Shown here piece by piece: positions 35,784-43,003 of a stretch of DNA of 64,000 nt. The translations under genes were made by a program, and so were the position numbers. Below the pieces are notes generated by a model. It worked only from the letters and a program-made list of their open reading frames with translations. It did no database searches and had not been told where the DNA came from. This stretch comes from Metabacillus indicus LMG 22858 (GTDB lineage Bacteria; Bacillota; Bacilli; Bacillales; Bacillaceae), in assembly GCF_000708755.2 (NCBI RefSeq), contig NZ_JGVU02000022.1, positions 62,001 to 126,000 on the forward strand. The letters are read 5' to 3'. Numbering within the stretch: position 1 is the first letter of the stretch; the number at the start of each line of letters is the position of its first letter.

Positions 35784-36641
35784 ATGTACATACTTGTTAA
35801 CGGCGAATATAAAAAGCGTGATGAAGTAGCGATTGATCTTGAAGACAGGGGCCATCAGTTCGGTGACGGGGTTTACGAGGTCATCAGGGTATATGATGGG
35901 GCATTTTTTGCGATGAAGGAGCATATGGAGCGGTTCATTCGAAGCGCAGAAGAAATCAAAATCGACCTTCCATATACGATAGGGGAGCTGACAGATCAGC
36001 TTGAAGAACTTCTCCGCCTGAATAAGACAGAAGACGGCGGTATCTATATGCAGGTTACAAGAGGAGCTGCCGCAAGAAAGCATCTGTTTCCTGGCAAGGG
36101 TACGGTTCCTGAATTAACGGCCTATCCAATTCCATGCTCAAAACCGGCAAAAGAGCAGGAGGTAGGGATTTCTCTCAGCCTGCTTGAAGACGTGCGCTGG
36201 CTCAGATGCGATATTAAAAGCCTGAATCTGCTGGGCAATGTCCTAGCAAAACAGGAGGCACATGACCGCGGGGATTATGAGGCGCTCCTTCACAGAAGCG
36301 GTATGATTACAGAGGGTTCTTCCTCCAATTTCTACGGGGTGAAAAACGGAAGTGTGTTTACTCATCCTGCGAATAACCTGATCCTGAATGGTGTTACGAG
36401 AATGAAAGTAGAAGAGCTTTGCAGACAGAACGGAATTGAGTTTCTGGAAGAAAGATTGAGCACTGAAGGTCTTGTCTCTCTTGATGAAGCATTTATCACA
36501 TCTACGACCAGTGAAGTGATTCCTGTCATAAAGGTTGATGAAGGAAAGATTGGAGAAGGAATTCCAGGCCCGGTCACAAGAAAGCTTCAAAAGCTGTTTG
36601 ATGAACTGATCGCAAAAGAAACGAAAGTGGTCGAGAAATAA
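35784..36641 (+). CDS. dat: D-amino acid aminotransferase
   Basis: 285 residues, class IV PLP aminotransferase. The PLP lysine is K145 (CDIKSLNLL) and E177 (MITEGSSSN) is the pyridine-nitrogen ligand, both at the positions of Bacillus D-amino acid transaminase; RGHQFGDGVYEV and GVTRM are further signatures. It interconverts D-Ala and D-Glu for peptidoglycan. In B. subtilis this gene (yheM) neighbours nhaC, as it does here. AAGGAG site. Convergent with nhaC across a shared terminator. Confidence 0.93.
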   Translation: MYILVNGEYKKRDEVAIDLEDRGHQFGDGVYEVIRVYDGAFFAMKEHMERFIRSAEEIKIDLPYTIGELTDQLEELLRLNKTEDGGIYMQVTRGAAARKHLFPGKGTVPELTAYPIPCSKPAKEQEVGISLSLLEDVRWLRCDIKSLNLLGNVLAKQEAHDRGDYEALLHRSGMITEGSSSNFYGVKNGSVFTHPANNLILNGVTRMKVEELCRQNGIEFLEERLSTEGLVSLDEAFITSTTSEVIPVIKVDEGKIGEGIPGPVTRKLQKLFDELIAKETKVVEK

Positions 36642-36646
36642 TAATA

Positions 36647-36677
36647 AAAATCCCGCCTGGTTTAGGCGGGATTTTCT
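36647..36677. terminator. Bidirectional terminator between dat and nhaC
   Basis: AAAATCCCGCCT / AGGCGGGATTTT, perfect 12-bp stem with a 5-nt loop between convergent genes. Confidence 0.9.
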
Positions 36678-36678
36678 G

Positions 36679-38055
36679 CTAGAGTGTATGTTTCCTGACA
36701 GGCAGGAATCCAAAAAGGACAGAAAACAATGGAGACAGGTAGAGAAAGAACGCAAATGGCAGGTACGCTATGACGTCCACACCGAGTGTCTGCGCGAAAA
36801 AGGCTCCGCTTACTCCCCAGGGAATAAGGGGATTGATCAGTGTTCCGGCATCTTCAAGGGATCTTGATAAATATTTCTTTTCAACGTTCAGTTTTTCATA
36901 GGCCGGTTTAAACGACTGACCGGGAATGAGTATGGACAAATACTGCTCTCCCGTTACGAGATTAACTCCGATTGAAGAAGAAATAGTTGCAAGGATCAGC
37001 TGCCCTTTGACTTTAATTCTCTCAATCAATCCGTTTAATAAAGTCTGGATCAGCTGCATTTTATCCATCAATCCGCCTAAAGCAAAGGCGATCATAATCA
37101 GCGAAATGGACCACATCATAGACTGAAGCCCGCCGCGGTTAAGCATTTGCTGGACGGTTTCCTGCTGAATATCAAACGCTGTTCCATTTTGCAGAACGGC
37201 TAAGAAACCGGAAAGATTTGTCCCGTCCTGAATGAGGAGACCTGTGATGCCGGCCGTTGCAATGCCTGCTGCAAGAGCAGGAATAACAGGAACCCGTGAG
37301 ATGGCAAGTCCAATCACAATCAGAGGAGAGATCAAGGTCCATGGACTGATTGTGACGTGCTCTTTCATGACCGTCATAATTTCCTTAATGTTATCAAGTG
37401 TTGCTCCGTCAGCAGAAAGAGTTGTCCCCATATACCAGAAAAGTGCTGCTGTTATCGCATAAGCGGGAATCGTCGTTTTTGCCATATGGCGGATATGAGT
37501 AAAAATATTGACTTCAGCCACACCTGAGGCAAAATTCGTTGTATCTGACATCGGCGACATTTTATCCCCGAAGCATGCCCCGCAAATAACAGCCCCTGCA
37601 GCCCATTCAACGGGAACTCCTGCGGCAATGGCCACTCCCATAAGAGCAACTCCGACTGTACTGACCGTTGTAAAACTGCTGCCCACAAGACTTGAAATAA
37701 TGGTGCAGCATAAAAGAGTCAAAATCAGGAGGTACGCGGGATCTATGATGGACAAAGCGGCCATCATGACAGTAGGTATGGTTCCGCTGAACATCCAGGC
37801 TCCAATAAGAATCCCGATTAAAGCAAGAATAATAATAGGCTGAACACCGGATTGAATGCCTTTTACAATCCCGTCCTCAATTTCCTTCCAGGAGTACTTA
37901 TAAAGAATGGCTGCGCCGCTTAGAAAAACAAGGCAAAGCATCAGCGGAAGATGCGGTTCTGTTTTTAAGTAAAATAAACTGATGAAAATAATGCCGATCA
38001 TCGATAAAAATAGAATCACTGAACCAGTGAATGAAAGTGATTTTGATTGACTCAT
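36679..38055 (-). CDS. nhaC: Na+/H+ antiporter NhaC
   Basis: About 458 residues, 11-12 hydrophobic segments. Characteristic NhaC stretches include VICGACFGDKMSPMSDTTNFAS (about 160-180) with polar and acidic residues in a membrane loop, and LIPWGVSGAFFAQTLG near the C-terminus. It exports Na+ in exchange for protons at alkaline pH. The neighbour nhaX is the same as in B. subtilis. ATG 38055 is preferred (AAGGAAGG upstream); an open frame continues back to 38106 through the promoter dyad, which argues against it. A near-consensus promoter lies upstream. Confidence 0.9.
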   Translation of the reverse strand: MSQSKSLSFTGSVILFLSMIGIIFISLFYLKTEPHLPLMLCLVFLSGAAILYKYSWKEIEDGIVKGIQSGVQPIIILALIGILIGAWMFSGTIPTVMMAALSIIDPAYLLILTLLCCTIISSLVGSSFTTVSTVGVALMGVAIAAGVPVEWAAGAVICGACFGDKMSPMSDTTNFASGVAEVNIFTHIRHMAKTTIPAYAITAALFWYMGTTLSADGATLDNIKEIMTVMKEHVTISPWTLISPLIVIGLAISRVPVIPALAAGIATAGITGLLIQDGTNLSGFLAVLQNGTAFDIQQETVQQMLNRGGLQSMMWSISLIMIAFALGGLMDKMQLIQTLLNGLIERIKVKGQLILATISSSIGVNLVTGEQYLSILIPGQSFKPAYEKLNVEKKYLSRSLEDAGTLINPLIPWGVSGAFFAQTLGVDVIAYLPFAFFLYLSPLFSVLFGFLPVRKHTL

Positions 38056-38087
38056 AAATTGAAATTCCTTCCTTTTATACTTAAACG

Positions 38088-38111
38088 CTTTTATGCTTTT
38101 GTGCATAAAAG
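38088..38111. promoter_or_regulatory. Operator-like palindrome at the nhaC transcription start
   Basis: CTTTTATGC (38088-38096), six bases, GCATAAAAG (38103-38111): a perfect 9-bp dyad beginning one base downstream of the nhaC -10 element. Its place at about +1 is that of a repressor operator or an RNA hairpin at the 5' end of the mRNA. Confidence 0.5.
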
Positions 38112-38112
38112 T

Positions 38113-38140
38113 ATTATATCAGTCTATTGATCTATGTCAA
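38113..38140 (-). promoter_or_regulatory. SigA promoter of nhaC
   Basis: Minus strand: TTGACA (38140-38135), 16 bp, TATAAT (38118-38113). Both hexamers are perfect consensus; the spacer is one base short of ideal. It lies 58 bp before the nhaC ATG. Confidence 0.85.
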
Positions 38141-38183
38141 CTGGTGATAAAAGTAAATGGAACAGGATTAAGCAAGGGACGAA

Positions 38184-38266
38184 AAAACCCCTGAAACTTT
38201 GTTTGTGTCAGGGGTTTTTAAGTGTTTAGCTCTCAAAAAAACGGATGCTTAAAAAAGCACCCGTTA
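38184..38266 (-). terminator. Two consecutive terminators after nhaX
   Basis: First (nearest nhaX): AACGGATGC / GCACCCGTT at about 38240-38265. Second: AAAACCCCTGA / TCAGGGGTTTT (38184-38218), perfect 11 bp with T run. They isolate nhaX from nhaC. Confidence 0.8.
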
Positions 38267-38272
38267 GCACAT

Positions 38273-38794
38273 TTATTTTGCAATCAGCACTGAAATATTT
38301 GACTGATGATGCACTTTATCGCTTACTCCGCCGAAAAGCAGTTTTTTAAGGCCGCCTGAATCACTGTTGCCCATAATGATGAGGTCAGCTGCATGTTCAT
38401 CGGCAAATGAAAGGATGGCATCTGCCGGGGAGCCTGACAGAATCTCAACGTCTCCGGTTGCCTGGTTCTCATCAAGCTTCATTCGAATCCTCGACGAGAC
38501 CTCATCAGAATGGTCGAAGTGGTCATTTTTAGGCTGATCATCAAACTGGCGTGCCGCATCAGGGGCAACCGGATAGTTCTGAAGGTTATCAGTCAGGTAA
38601 CCGTTTGCAGGAGCACTCGGAATACCGGGTCTGACGCCTCCAGTATTCATGGCATGCTCTGCCTGATAGACGTGAACAACAGTTAATCGTGTTCCGAGCT
38701 GCTTGCTCAGCTGAATTCCTTTAGTTAGAGCTGCTGAACTTTCATCCTGTCCGTCATAAGCTACTACAATGTGGTGAAATGTATCCAAGTTCAT
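38273..38794 (-). CDS. nhaX: Universal stress family protein NhaX
   Basis: 173 residues of the UspA fold: HHIVVAYDGQDESSAAL at the N-terminus and the ATP-binding signature GNSDSGGLKKLLFGGVSDKVHH ending in VLIAK at the C-terminus, which fits the ATP-binding Usp subgroup. A central insertion (about 50-100) is rich in polar residues. In B. subtilis nhaX (yheK) sits next to nhaC and is regulated with it; here two terminators lie between them, so they are separately transcribed. Confidence 0.88.
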   Translation of the reverse strand: MNLDTFHHIVVAYDGQDESSAALTKGIQLSKQLGTRLTVVHVYQAEHAMNTGGVRPGIPSAPANGYLTDNLQNYPVAPDAARQFDDQPKNDHFDHSDEVSSRIRMKLDENQATGDVEILSGSPADAILSFADEHAADLIIMGNSDSGGLKKLLFGGVSDKVHHQSNISVLIAK

Positions 38795-38911
38795 TCATTC
38801 CTTTCTTTTGGCAGATGATTTCATATTTTTGAAATACCCTGATATTTCCTTGGGAAAACGTTCATCTGTCAGAAATTTAGCTTAGGCGGACAGATTTTTT
38901 CATAATTAGGC

Positions 38912-38948
38912 GTACACCTGTTGTAATTGGGGTAATAAAAGATAGGAT
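38912..38948 (+). promoter_or_regulatory. Promoter candidates upstream of the class A PBP gene
   Basis: Two overlapping readings: a SigA-like TTGTAA (38921-38926), 16 bp, TAGGAT (38943-38948); and a forespore SigF/SigG-like GTACA (38912-38916), 14 bp, GGTAATAAA (38931-38939). B. subtilis PbpF and PbpG are forespore proteins, which makes the second reading worth testing. Confidence 0.3.
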
Positions 38949-38975
38949 TTATTTTTCTATATCAGGGGGTTATCC

Positions 38976-41303
38976 ATGTTTAAGTCACTATTTTCCATAA
39001 AGGGTGTGTTCATGAAACTGCTCATCTTCGTGCTGCTTTCAGTCATCCTTGTCTTTATGGTGCACAACTCAGTTATTGCATCGCAGGATGTCAGCAAATT
39101 AGAGGAACGAGCAAACGCCCCGACCATTATTTATGATCAAAACGGAGAAATCGCAAGCAAAATCTCAAGCTCCAAACAGGAATGGGTCAAGTATGAAGAT
39201 GTGCCCGAACACTTTTACGCGGCGCTTCAGGCAACAGAGGACCAAAATTTCTACAAGCATAACGGGATCGATTATATCGGAATTGTCCGCGCTGCATTCA
39301 AGAATGTGCTGGCGGGAGGAGTTGTCGAGGGAGGAAGCACGCTGACACAGCAGCTTGCCAAAAATACCCTGCTTACTCACGATCAGACATTTAAACGGAA
39401 ATTTGATGAGTATTTTATCTCGCAGAAAATTGAAGATGAATATTCAAAGGAAGAAATCCTGGAACTATACGTAAACAAAGTTTATTTCGGAGAGGGTGCC
39501 TGGGGACTTAAGCGGGCTTCAAAAGTATATTTTGGAAAAGAGCCTGCAGATCTGACCCTGAACGAATCAGCGATTCTTGTCGGTCTGATTAAAGCCCCGA
39601 CGAATTATTCACCAGTCAAGAATATGGAAAAGTCTCTCGACCGGAGAGACGTCGTTCTGAAACTGATGAAAGAAGAAAACGTGATTACTGAAGAAGAAAT
39701 GAACGAAGCGAAAAAGGAAAAAGTCGTTCTTGAAAGAAAAGAACTGGATCAATATAAAGGCCGCTACCCTTCGTACGTAGATCACGTAATTGAAGAAGCG
39801 ATCAAAAAATACGGATTGACGCAAAATGAAATCCTTGCCGGCGGGTTTGAGATTCATACCGAACTGCGCCAGGACATGCAGTCATCGATCGAAAATGTGT
39901 TTAAAGATGATGCGAACTTCCCTGACCTGGGAGGAGATCAGCTGGTGCAAAGCGGTGCCGTTCTCCTGAACCCTAAAACAGGAGGAGTCCAGGCGCTGAT
40001 CGGCGGCCGCGGAGAACATTCATTCAGGCAATTCAACAGGGCTACACAGCTGAAGAGGCAGCCGGGTTCGACGATGAAGCCGATTTCGGTTTACACGCCC
40101 GCTCTTGAAAACGGAATGACCGTTAATTCCAAGCTTGAGGATAAACCTCTGGATATTGACGGATATCAGCCAAAGAATTTTGATGGATCGTACCATGGCG
40201 AGGTTACCATGTATGAAGCTTTAATAAAGTCTCATAATGTGCCCGCTGTCTGGACATTAAACGAAATAGGCGTGGCTAAAGGTGTAGATGCAGCCGAGCG
40301 CTTCGGACTGCCGATTACCGAAAATGACCGCAACCTGAGTCTTGCACTTGGAGGACTTGATAAAGGGGTTGCACCGCTTAACATGGCCGAAGCCTATTCC
40401 GCTTTTCCAAATGACGGCACGCGCGTAGAAGCTCATGCGATCACGAAAATTGTTGATGTGCAGGGCAACACCATTGCGGAATGGAAAAAGAAAGAAACAG
40501 AAGTAACGACTAAAGAAGTAGCTCAAACGATGACACACATGATGCTTGGGGTTGTCAAAGAAGGAACTGGTAGAAAAGCTGCTCTCGAAAAGCATGAGCT
40601 TGCGGCGAAAACAGGGTCCACCCAGCTTGGCATCGACGGCATCGATGGGACTAAGGACCAATGGGTTGTCGGATATACACCGAACGTAGTTGGTGCGCTG
40701 TGGCTCGGCTACGATCAGACAGATGAAAATCATTACCTGAAAACATCAAGCAGTGCAACAGCTGCACCGCTTTATAAAGTCATTATGGATGCAGCCCTGA
40801 AAAACGAAAAGCCTGAAGACTTTAAACTCGCTCCAATAAAGAAAGAAGAAAAGAAACCCGTGAAGAAAAAAGATACGGGCAAAGAGGAAAAAGAAAAGAA
40901 ACGGGCTGAAGAAAGAAAAAAAGAAGCTGACAAAAAGGCAGAACAAGATGCCAAAGCAAGAAAAGAAGAACAGGAACGGCTGAAGCAGGAAGAAAAAGCA
41001 AAAGCCGATGAAGAAAAGAAACAAGCAGAAGAGAAAAAGCGCCAGGACGAAGAAGCTAAAAAAGCAGCACAAGAAGAAGCGAAAAGAGCAGAAGAAGAGG
41101 CGAGGAAAGCAGAAGAAGAAGCACGAAAAGAAGAGCAGCGAAGAAAAGAAGAAGAAAAGAAAAAAGAAAAAGAAAAGCCGGCTGAGCCGCCAGCTGAGGA
41201 ACCGGAAGAGCCAGCCGAGCCAAGTGAGCCGGCCGAACCGGAAGAACCGCCAGCTGAACCTGCTGAGCCTGCCGAACCTCCGGCAGACAGCGGGGGCGGT
41301 TAA
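38976..41303 (+). CDS. Class A penicillin-binding protein with long charged C-terminal tail
   Basis: 775 residues: one N-terminal membrane helix; a GT51 glycosyltransferase domain with catalytic Glu88 (ATEDQNFYKHNG) and GGSTLTQQLAKN; and a transpeptidase with GSTMKP (SxxK near 366), SHN (near 419) and KTGS (near 543). After residue 620 there is about 100 residues of Lys/Glu/Ala coiled coil, then a Pro/Ala/Glu tail. It polymerises and cross-links peptidoglycan outside the membrane. Closest in layout to PbpF/PbpG-type enzymes, but I cannot say which; the KE-rich tail is much longer than usual and nearly all purine in the coding strand (40840-41170). Confidence 0.9.
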   Translation: MFKSLFSIKGVFMKLLIFVLLSVILVFMVHNSVIASQDVSKLEERANAPTIIYDQNGEIASKISSSKQEWVKYEDVPEHFYAALQATEDQNFYKHNGIDYIGIVRAAFKNVLAGGVVEGGSTLTQQLAKNTLLTHDQTFKRKFDEYFISQKIEDEYSKEEILELYVNKVYFGEGAWGLKRASKVYFGKEPADLTLNESAILVGLIKAPTNYSPVKNMEKSLDRRDVVLKLMKEENVITEEEMNEAKKEKVVLERKELDQYKGRYPSYVDHVIEEAIKKYGLTQNEILAGGFEIHTELRQDMQSSIENVFKDDANFPDLGGDQLVQSGAVLLNPKTGGVQALIGGRGEHSFRQFNRATQLKRQPGSTMKPISVYTPALENGMTVNSKLEDKPLDIDGYQPKNFDGSYHGEVTMYEALIKSHNVPAVWTLNEIGVAKGVDAAERFGLPITENDRNLSLALGGLDKGVAPLNMAEAYSAFPNDGTRVEAHAITKIVDVQGNTIAEWKKKETEVTTKEVAQTMTHMMLGVVKEGTGRKAALEKHELAAKTGSTQLGIDGIDGTKDQWVVGYTPNVVGALWLGYDQTDENHYLKTSSSATAAPLYKVIMDAALKNEKPEDFKLAPIKKEEKKPVKKKDTGKEEKEKKRAEERKKEADKKAEQDAKARKEEQERLKQEEKAKADEEKKQAEEKKRQDEEAKKAAQEEAKRAEEEARKAEEEARKEEQRRKEEEKKKEKEKPAEPPAEEPEEPAEPSEPAEPEEPPAEPAEPAEPPADSGGG

Positions 41304-41309
41304 TATCAG

Positions 41310-41343
41310 ACCGAACAGGGAGACTCCTGTTCGGTTTTTTTGC
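41310..41343 (+). terminator. Terminator after the PBP gene
   Basis: ACCGAACAGG / CCTGTTCGGT, perfect 10-bp stem and 6-nt loop, then seven T. Confidence 0.9.
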
Positions 41344-41361
41344 ATGTCATGTGGAATAAAG

Positions 41362-41760
41362 CCATCAAACCGAAAAATGAGCGGCTTGATGGCACTGAAC
41401 AGGCAGAATAGAACCATCAAAACCGAAAAATGATCGGCTTGATGGCACTGAACAGGCGGAATAGAACCATCAAAACCGAAAATGAGCAGCTTGATGGCCC
41501 TAAACAGGCAGAATAGAACCATCAAAACGAAAAATGAGCAGCTTGATGGCACTGAGCAGGCAGAATAGAACCATCAAAACCGAAAATGAGCAGCTTGATG
41601 GCCCTAAACAGGCGGAATAGAACCATCAAAAGCGTGAATCAAAAGCTTGATGGTTCTAAAAGGTCGTAATAGAACCACCAACATCATGAATCAAAAGCTT
41701 GGTGGCACTAATCAGGCGTAATAGAACCATCAAAAGCATGAATCAAAAGCTTGATGACAC
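41362..41760. repeat. Tandem array of eight ~52-bp units, each an inverted repeat
   Basis: Units begin near 41362, 41414, 41467, 41519, 41570, 41622, 41675 and 41727. Each has a CCATCAA arm, 17-20 bases, a TTGATGG arm, and a linker ending GGCAGAATAGAA or similar. Units 1-5 share a GAAAATGAGCAGC-type loop; units 6-8 share GTGAATCAAAAGC. In unit 7 both arms are changed together (CCACCAA / TTGGTGG, 41675-41705). The period is not a multiple of three and no ORF crosses it convincingly. Located between the PBP terminator and the YheJ-position small gene. Confidence 0.9.
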
Positions 41761-41813
41761 CAGCTCCCGTCACAGCCAGCACAAAACAAAACGAAAAACT
41801 AAACACAACAAAA

Positions 41814-41840
41814 AACCGCATCCTTATAGACGCGGTTCTC
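41814..41840 (-). terminator. Terminator of the small membrane protein gene
   Basis: AACCGC (41814-41819) and GCGGTT (41832-41837) with a 12-nt loop, T run on the minus strand. Modest stem. Confidence 0.55.
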
Positions 41841-41853
41841 AAAACTCTCTATC

Positions 41854-42009
41854 CTAAAACATTGGCATAATATACGTAATTAAAAACCATATAATTCCGA
41901 AGAAAATAACAAGGTATGCTGTGTATTTAATAAAAGTGGCGCCAAGAAGGCTGTTGTTTGTCTTATGCTCTTCTTTTCGTTCAACATTCACTTGTTTGTG
42001 CTCAGACAT
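41854..42009 (-). CDS. Small single-helix membrane protein (51 residues)
   Basis: ATG at 42009 with GAGAGGAA upstream. The first 24 residues are charged (MSEHKQVNVERKEEHK), followed by one membrane helix (YTAYLVIFFGIIWFLITYI) and MPMF at the end. No family assigned. It lies between nhaX/PBP and the bmrC leader, where B. subtilis has the short yheJ; similarity to it was not checked. The good ribosome site, normal codon use and downstream terminator support a real gene. Confidence 0.6.
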   Translation of the reverse strand: MSEHKQVNVERKEEHKTNNSLLGATFIKYTAYLVIFFGIIWFLITYIMPMF

Positions 42010-42033
42010 AAGGTTCCTCTCCCTTATTGGTTT

Positions 42034-42105
42034 TTATAGGATAACGTTAAGCAGCCAGCCGATAACGACGATTGCTCCAATTACGATTAAAATAGTTCTG
42101 ATCAT
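42034..42105 (-). CDS. Tiny hydrophobic peptide (23 residues)
   Basis: ATG at 42105 preceded by AAAAGGAGA at the proper distance. The product is one membrane helix (MIRTILIVIGAIVVIGW plus LLNVIL), with a single Arg near the N-terminus. Such peptides can be regulators of membrane proteins or type I toxins; nothing here says which. It is 24 bp upstream of the 51-residue membrane protein gene on the same strand. Confidence 0.5.
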   Translation of the reverse strand: MIRTILIVIGAIVVIGWLLNVIL

Positions 42106-42180
42106 GGCAGCGGTCTCCTTTTCTGTGGTGGATTGAAAACAGGGTGTTCTGACATTATCTTTTGTAATATCCCTGCAGCT

Positions 42181-42498
42181 TTATACCTTTACTTTTTCAG
42201 CTGTATTCAGAAAGCTTGATGTAAAGCGTGATTCTGTTGAGCAGATGTCATCCATTTCAGCAAGAAGCTCGCTTGGACTTTCACCGTCAATTAAAACTTT
42301 TATCTGCTTTGAGCTTGACGTCATAAGAGAGAACGTTATCAAAGAAGGAAGTTTTGAAACATCCACAATGCTTCGTCTTCCAGCTATGAAATACACCTTC
42401 CCGCTATAATTTTTGGCAAGCTGATTCAAACTGATCAGCTGGTCCATTCTGAATGGATTCTGAGTACAAAGACTTGTGGATACTAACTGGCTCATCAT
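42181..42498 (-). CDS. HPr-like protein lacking the phosphorylatable histidine
   Basis: 105 residues. From about 14 to 88 the pattern follows HPr: LISLNQLAKNYSGKVYF, RSIVDVSKLPSLITFSLM (compare VNLKSIMGVMSLGI of HPr), QIKVLIDGESPSELLAEM. Where HPr has GIHARPA the sequence is NPFRMDQ, so the active His15 is absent and PTS phosphotransfer is not expected. A serine in DVSKLPS is close to the Ser46 position. Strong AAAGGAGG site. It may be a Crh-like regulatory relative or a diverged structural homologue; the assignment rests on pattern reading. Confidence 0.55.
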   Translation of the reverse strand: MMSQLVSTSLCTQNPFRMDQLISLNQLAKNYSGKVYFIAGRRSIVDVSKLPSLITFSLMTSSSKQIKVLIDGESPSELLAEMDDICSTESRFTSSFLNTAEKVKV

Positions 42499-42604
42499 GT
42501 TCCTCCTTTGATTTTCCTATGTCGTTTGATAGTGTTCTTTACCTTATTTTTAAGATGTTGAAACCTTTCTTTATAAAAATGAGAAAAATAGCGAAAAATC
42601 TTAA

Positions 42605-42634
42605 TTGACAAAATAATGAAGCAAATGGTAATCT
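42605..42634 (+). promoter_or_regulatory. Promoter of the bmrC/bmrD leader
   Basis: Perfect -35 TTGACA (42605-42610); possible -10 TAATCT (42629-42634) at an 18-bp spacer. It lies 45 bp before the leader peptide start. Confidence 0.55.
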
Positions 42635-42678
42635 ATTTTAGGAATAATATCAAGAAATTGGCAAAGGAGGGGTACAAC

Positions 42679-42756
42679 ATGAAAAAGTTCATTGCACGTC
42701 AGTTCGATCGCAAAAACCGTTTTTATGCAGCCCCGCCTTGCCTTACGGCTATTTAG
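42679..42756 (+). CDS. Leader peptide of the bmrC/bmrD operon (25 codons)
   Basis: ATG at 42679 with AAAGGAGGGG eight bases upstream. It encodes MKKFIARQFDRKNRFY followed by AAPPCLTAI, ending in TAG at 42754. The stop codon lies at the base of a TTTAGAG/CTCTAAA hairpin and the ORF is directly followed by an intrinsic terminator. The CCCCG and TGCCTT bases inside its last codons can pair with the 5' arm of that terminator. In B. subtilis bmrCD is controlled by ribosome-mediated attenuation through the leader ORF bmrB; this peptide is shorter but appears to play that part. Confidence 0.8.
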   Translation: MKKFIARQFDRKNRFYAAPPCLTAI

Positions 42757-42836
42757 AGTTTTATCTCTAAATAAAGATAAGAAAAAGGCACGGGGTATGC
42801 TGCACTGTATACTCATGTGCCTTTTTATGTTTGTGT
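42752..42836 (+). terminator. First attenuator of the bmrC/bmrD leader with alternative pairing
   Basis: TTTAGAG / CTCTAAA (42752-42771) is followed by the terminator AAAAAGGCAC ... GTGCCTTTTT (42782-42826), which has an inner GGGTAT/ATACTC stem. Upstream CCCCG (42731-42735) plus TGCCTT (42738-42743) are complementary to AAGGCA-CGGGG of the terminator 5' arm, so an antiterminator can form. Confidence 0.75.
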
Positions 42837-42873
42837 AAAAAGGCAGATCTCTAAACAGAGATGTGCCTTTTTT
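42837..42873 (+). terminator. Second attenuator of the bmrC/bmrD leader
   Basis: AAAAAGGCA-G-ATCTCT (42837-42852), AAAC loop, AGAGAT-G-TGCCTTTTTT (42857-42873). The arms share AAAAAGGCA / TGCCTTTTT with the first terminator, as if duplicated, so cross-pairing between the two is possible. Confidence 0.8.
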
Positions 42874-42906
42874 ATATTTTTTAAACAAAAAGAAGGAGGA
42901 AATGAA

Positions 42907-42969
42907 ATGAATGTTTGGGTAAGCAAAGCTGAAAAGCGCGTGAAGAAAGGCGATCCGGAAAGCGGCTAG
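42907..42969 (+). CDS. Second short upstream ORF in the bmrC leader (20 codons)
   Basis: ATG at 42907 behind AGAAGGAGGA. It encodes MNVWVSKAEKRVKKGDPESG and stops 34 bp before bmrC. The strong ribosome site suggests that it is translated; it may help deliver ribosomes to bmrC or be a second sensing peptide. Confidence 0.5.
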   Translation: MNVWVSKAEKRVKKGDPESG

Positions 42970-43003
42970 TCACTTAATAGGAAGTTTTAGGGGAGATGAA
43001 AGC

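Noticed and set aside
40746-41552. A 268-codon Phe-rich open frame on the minus strand
   Set aside because: It is the complement of the purine-rich PBP tail and the tandem array; the product would be poly-Phe/Ser/Leu, which is a composition artefact.
41362-41760. CRISPR array
   Set aside because: The units repeat along their whole length without unique spacers, and no cas gene is near.
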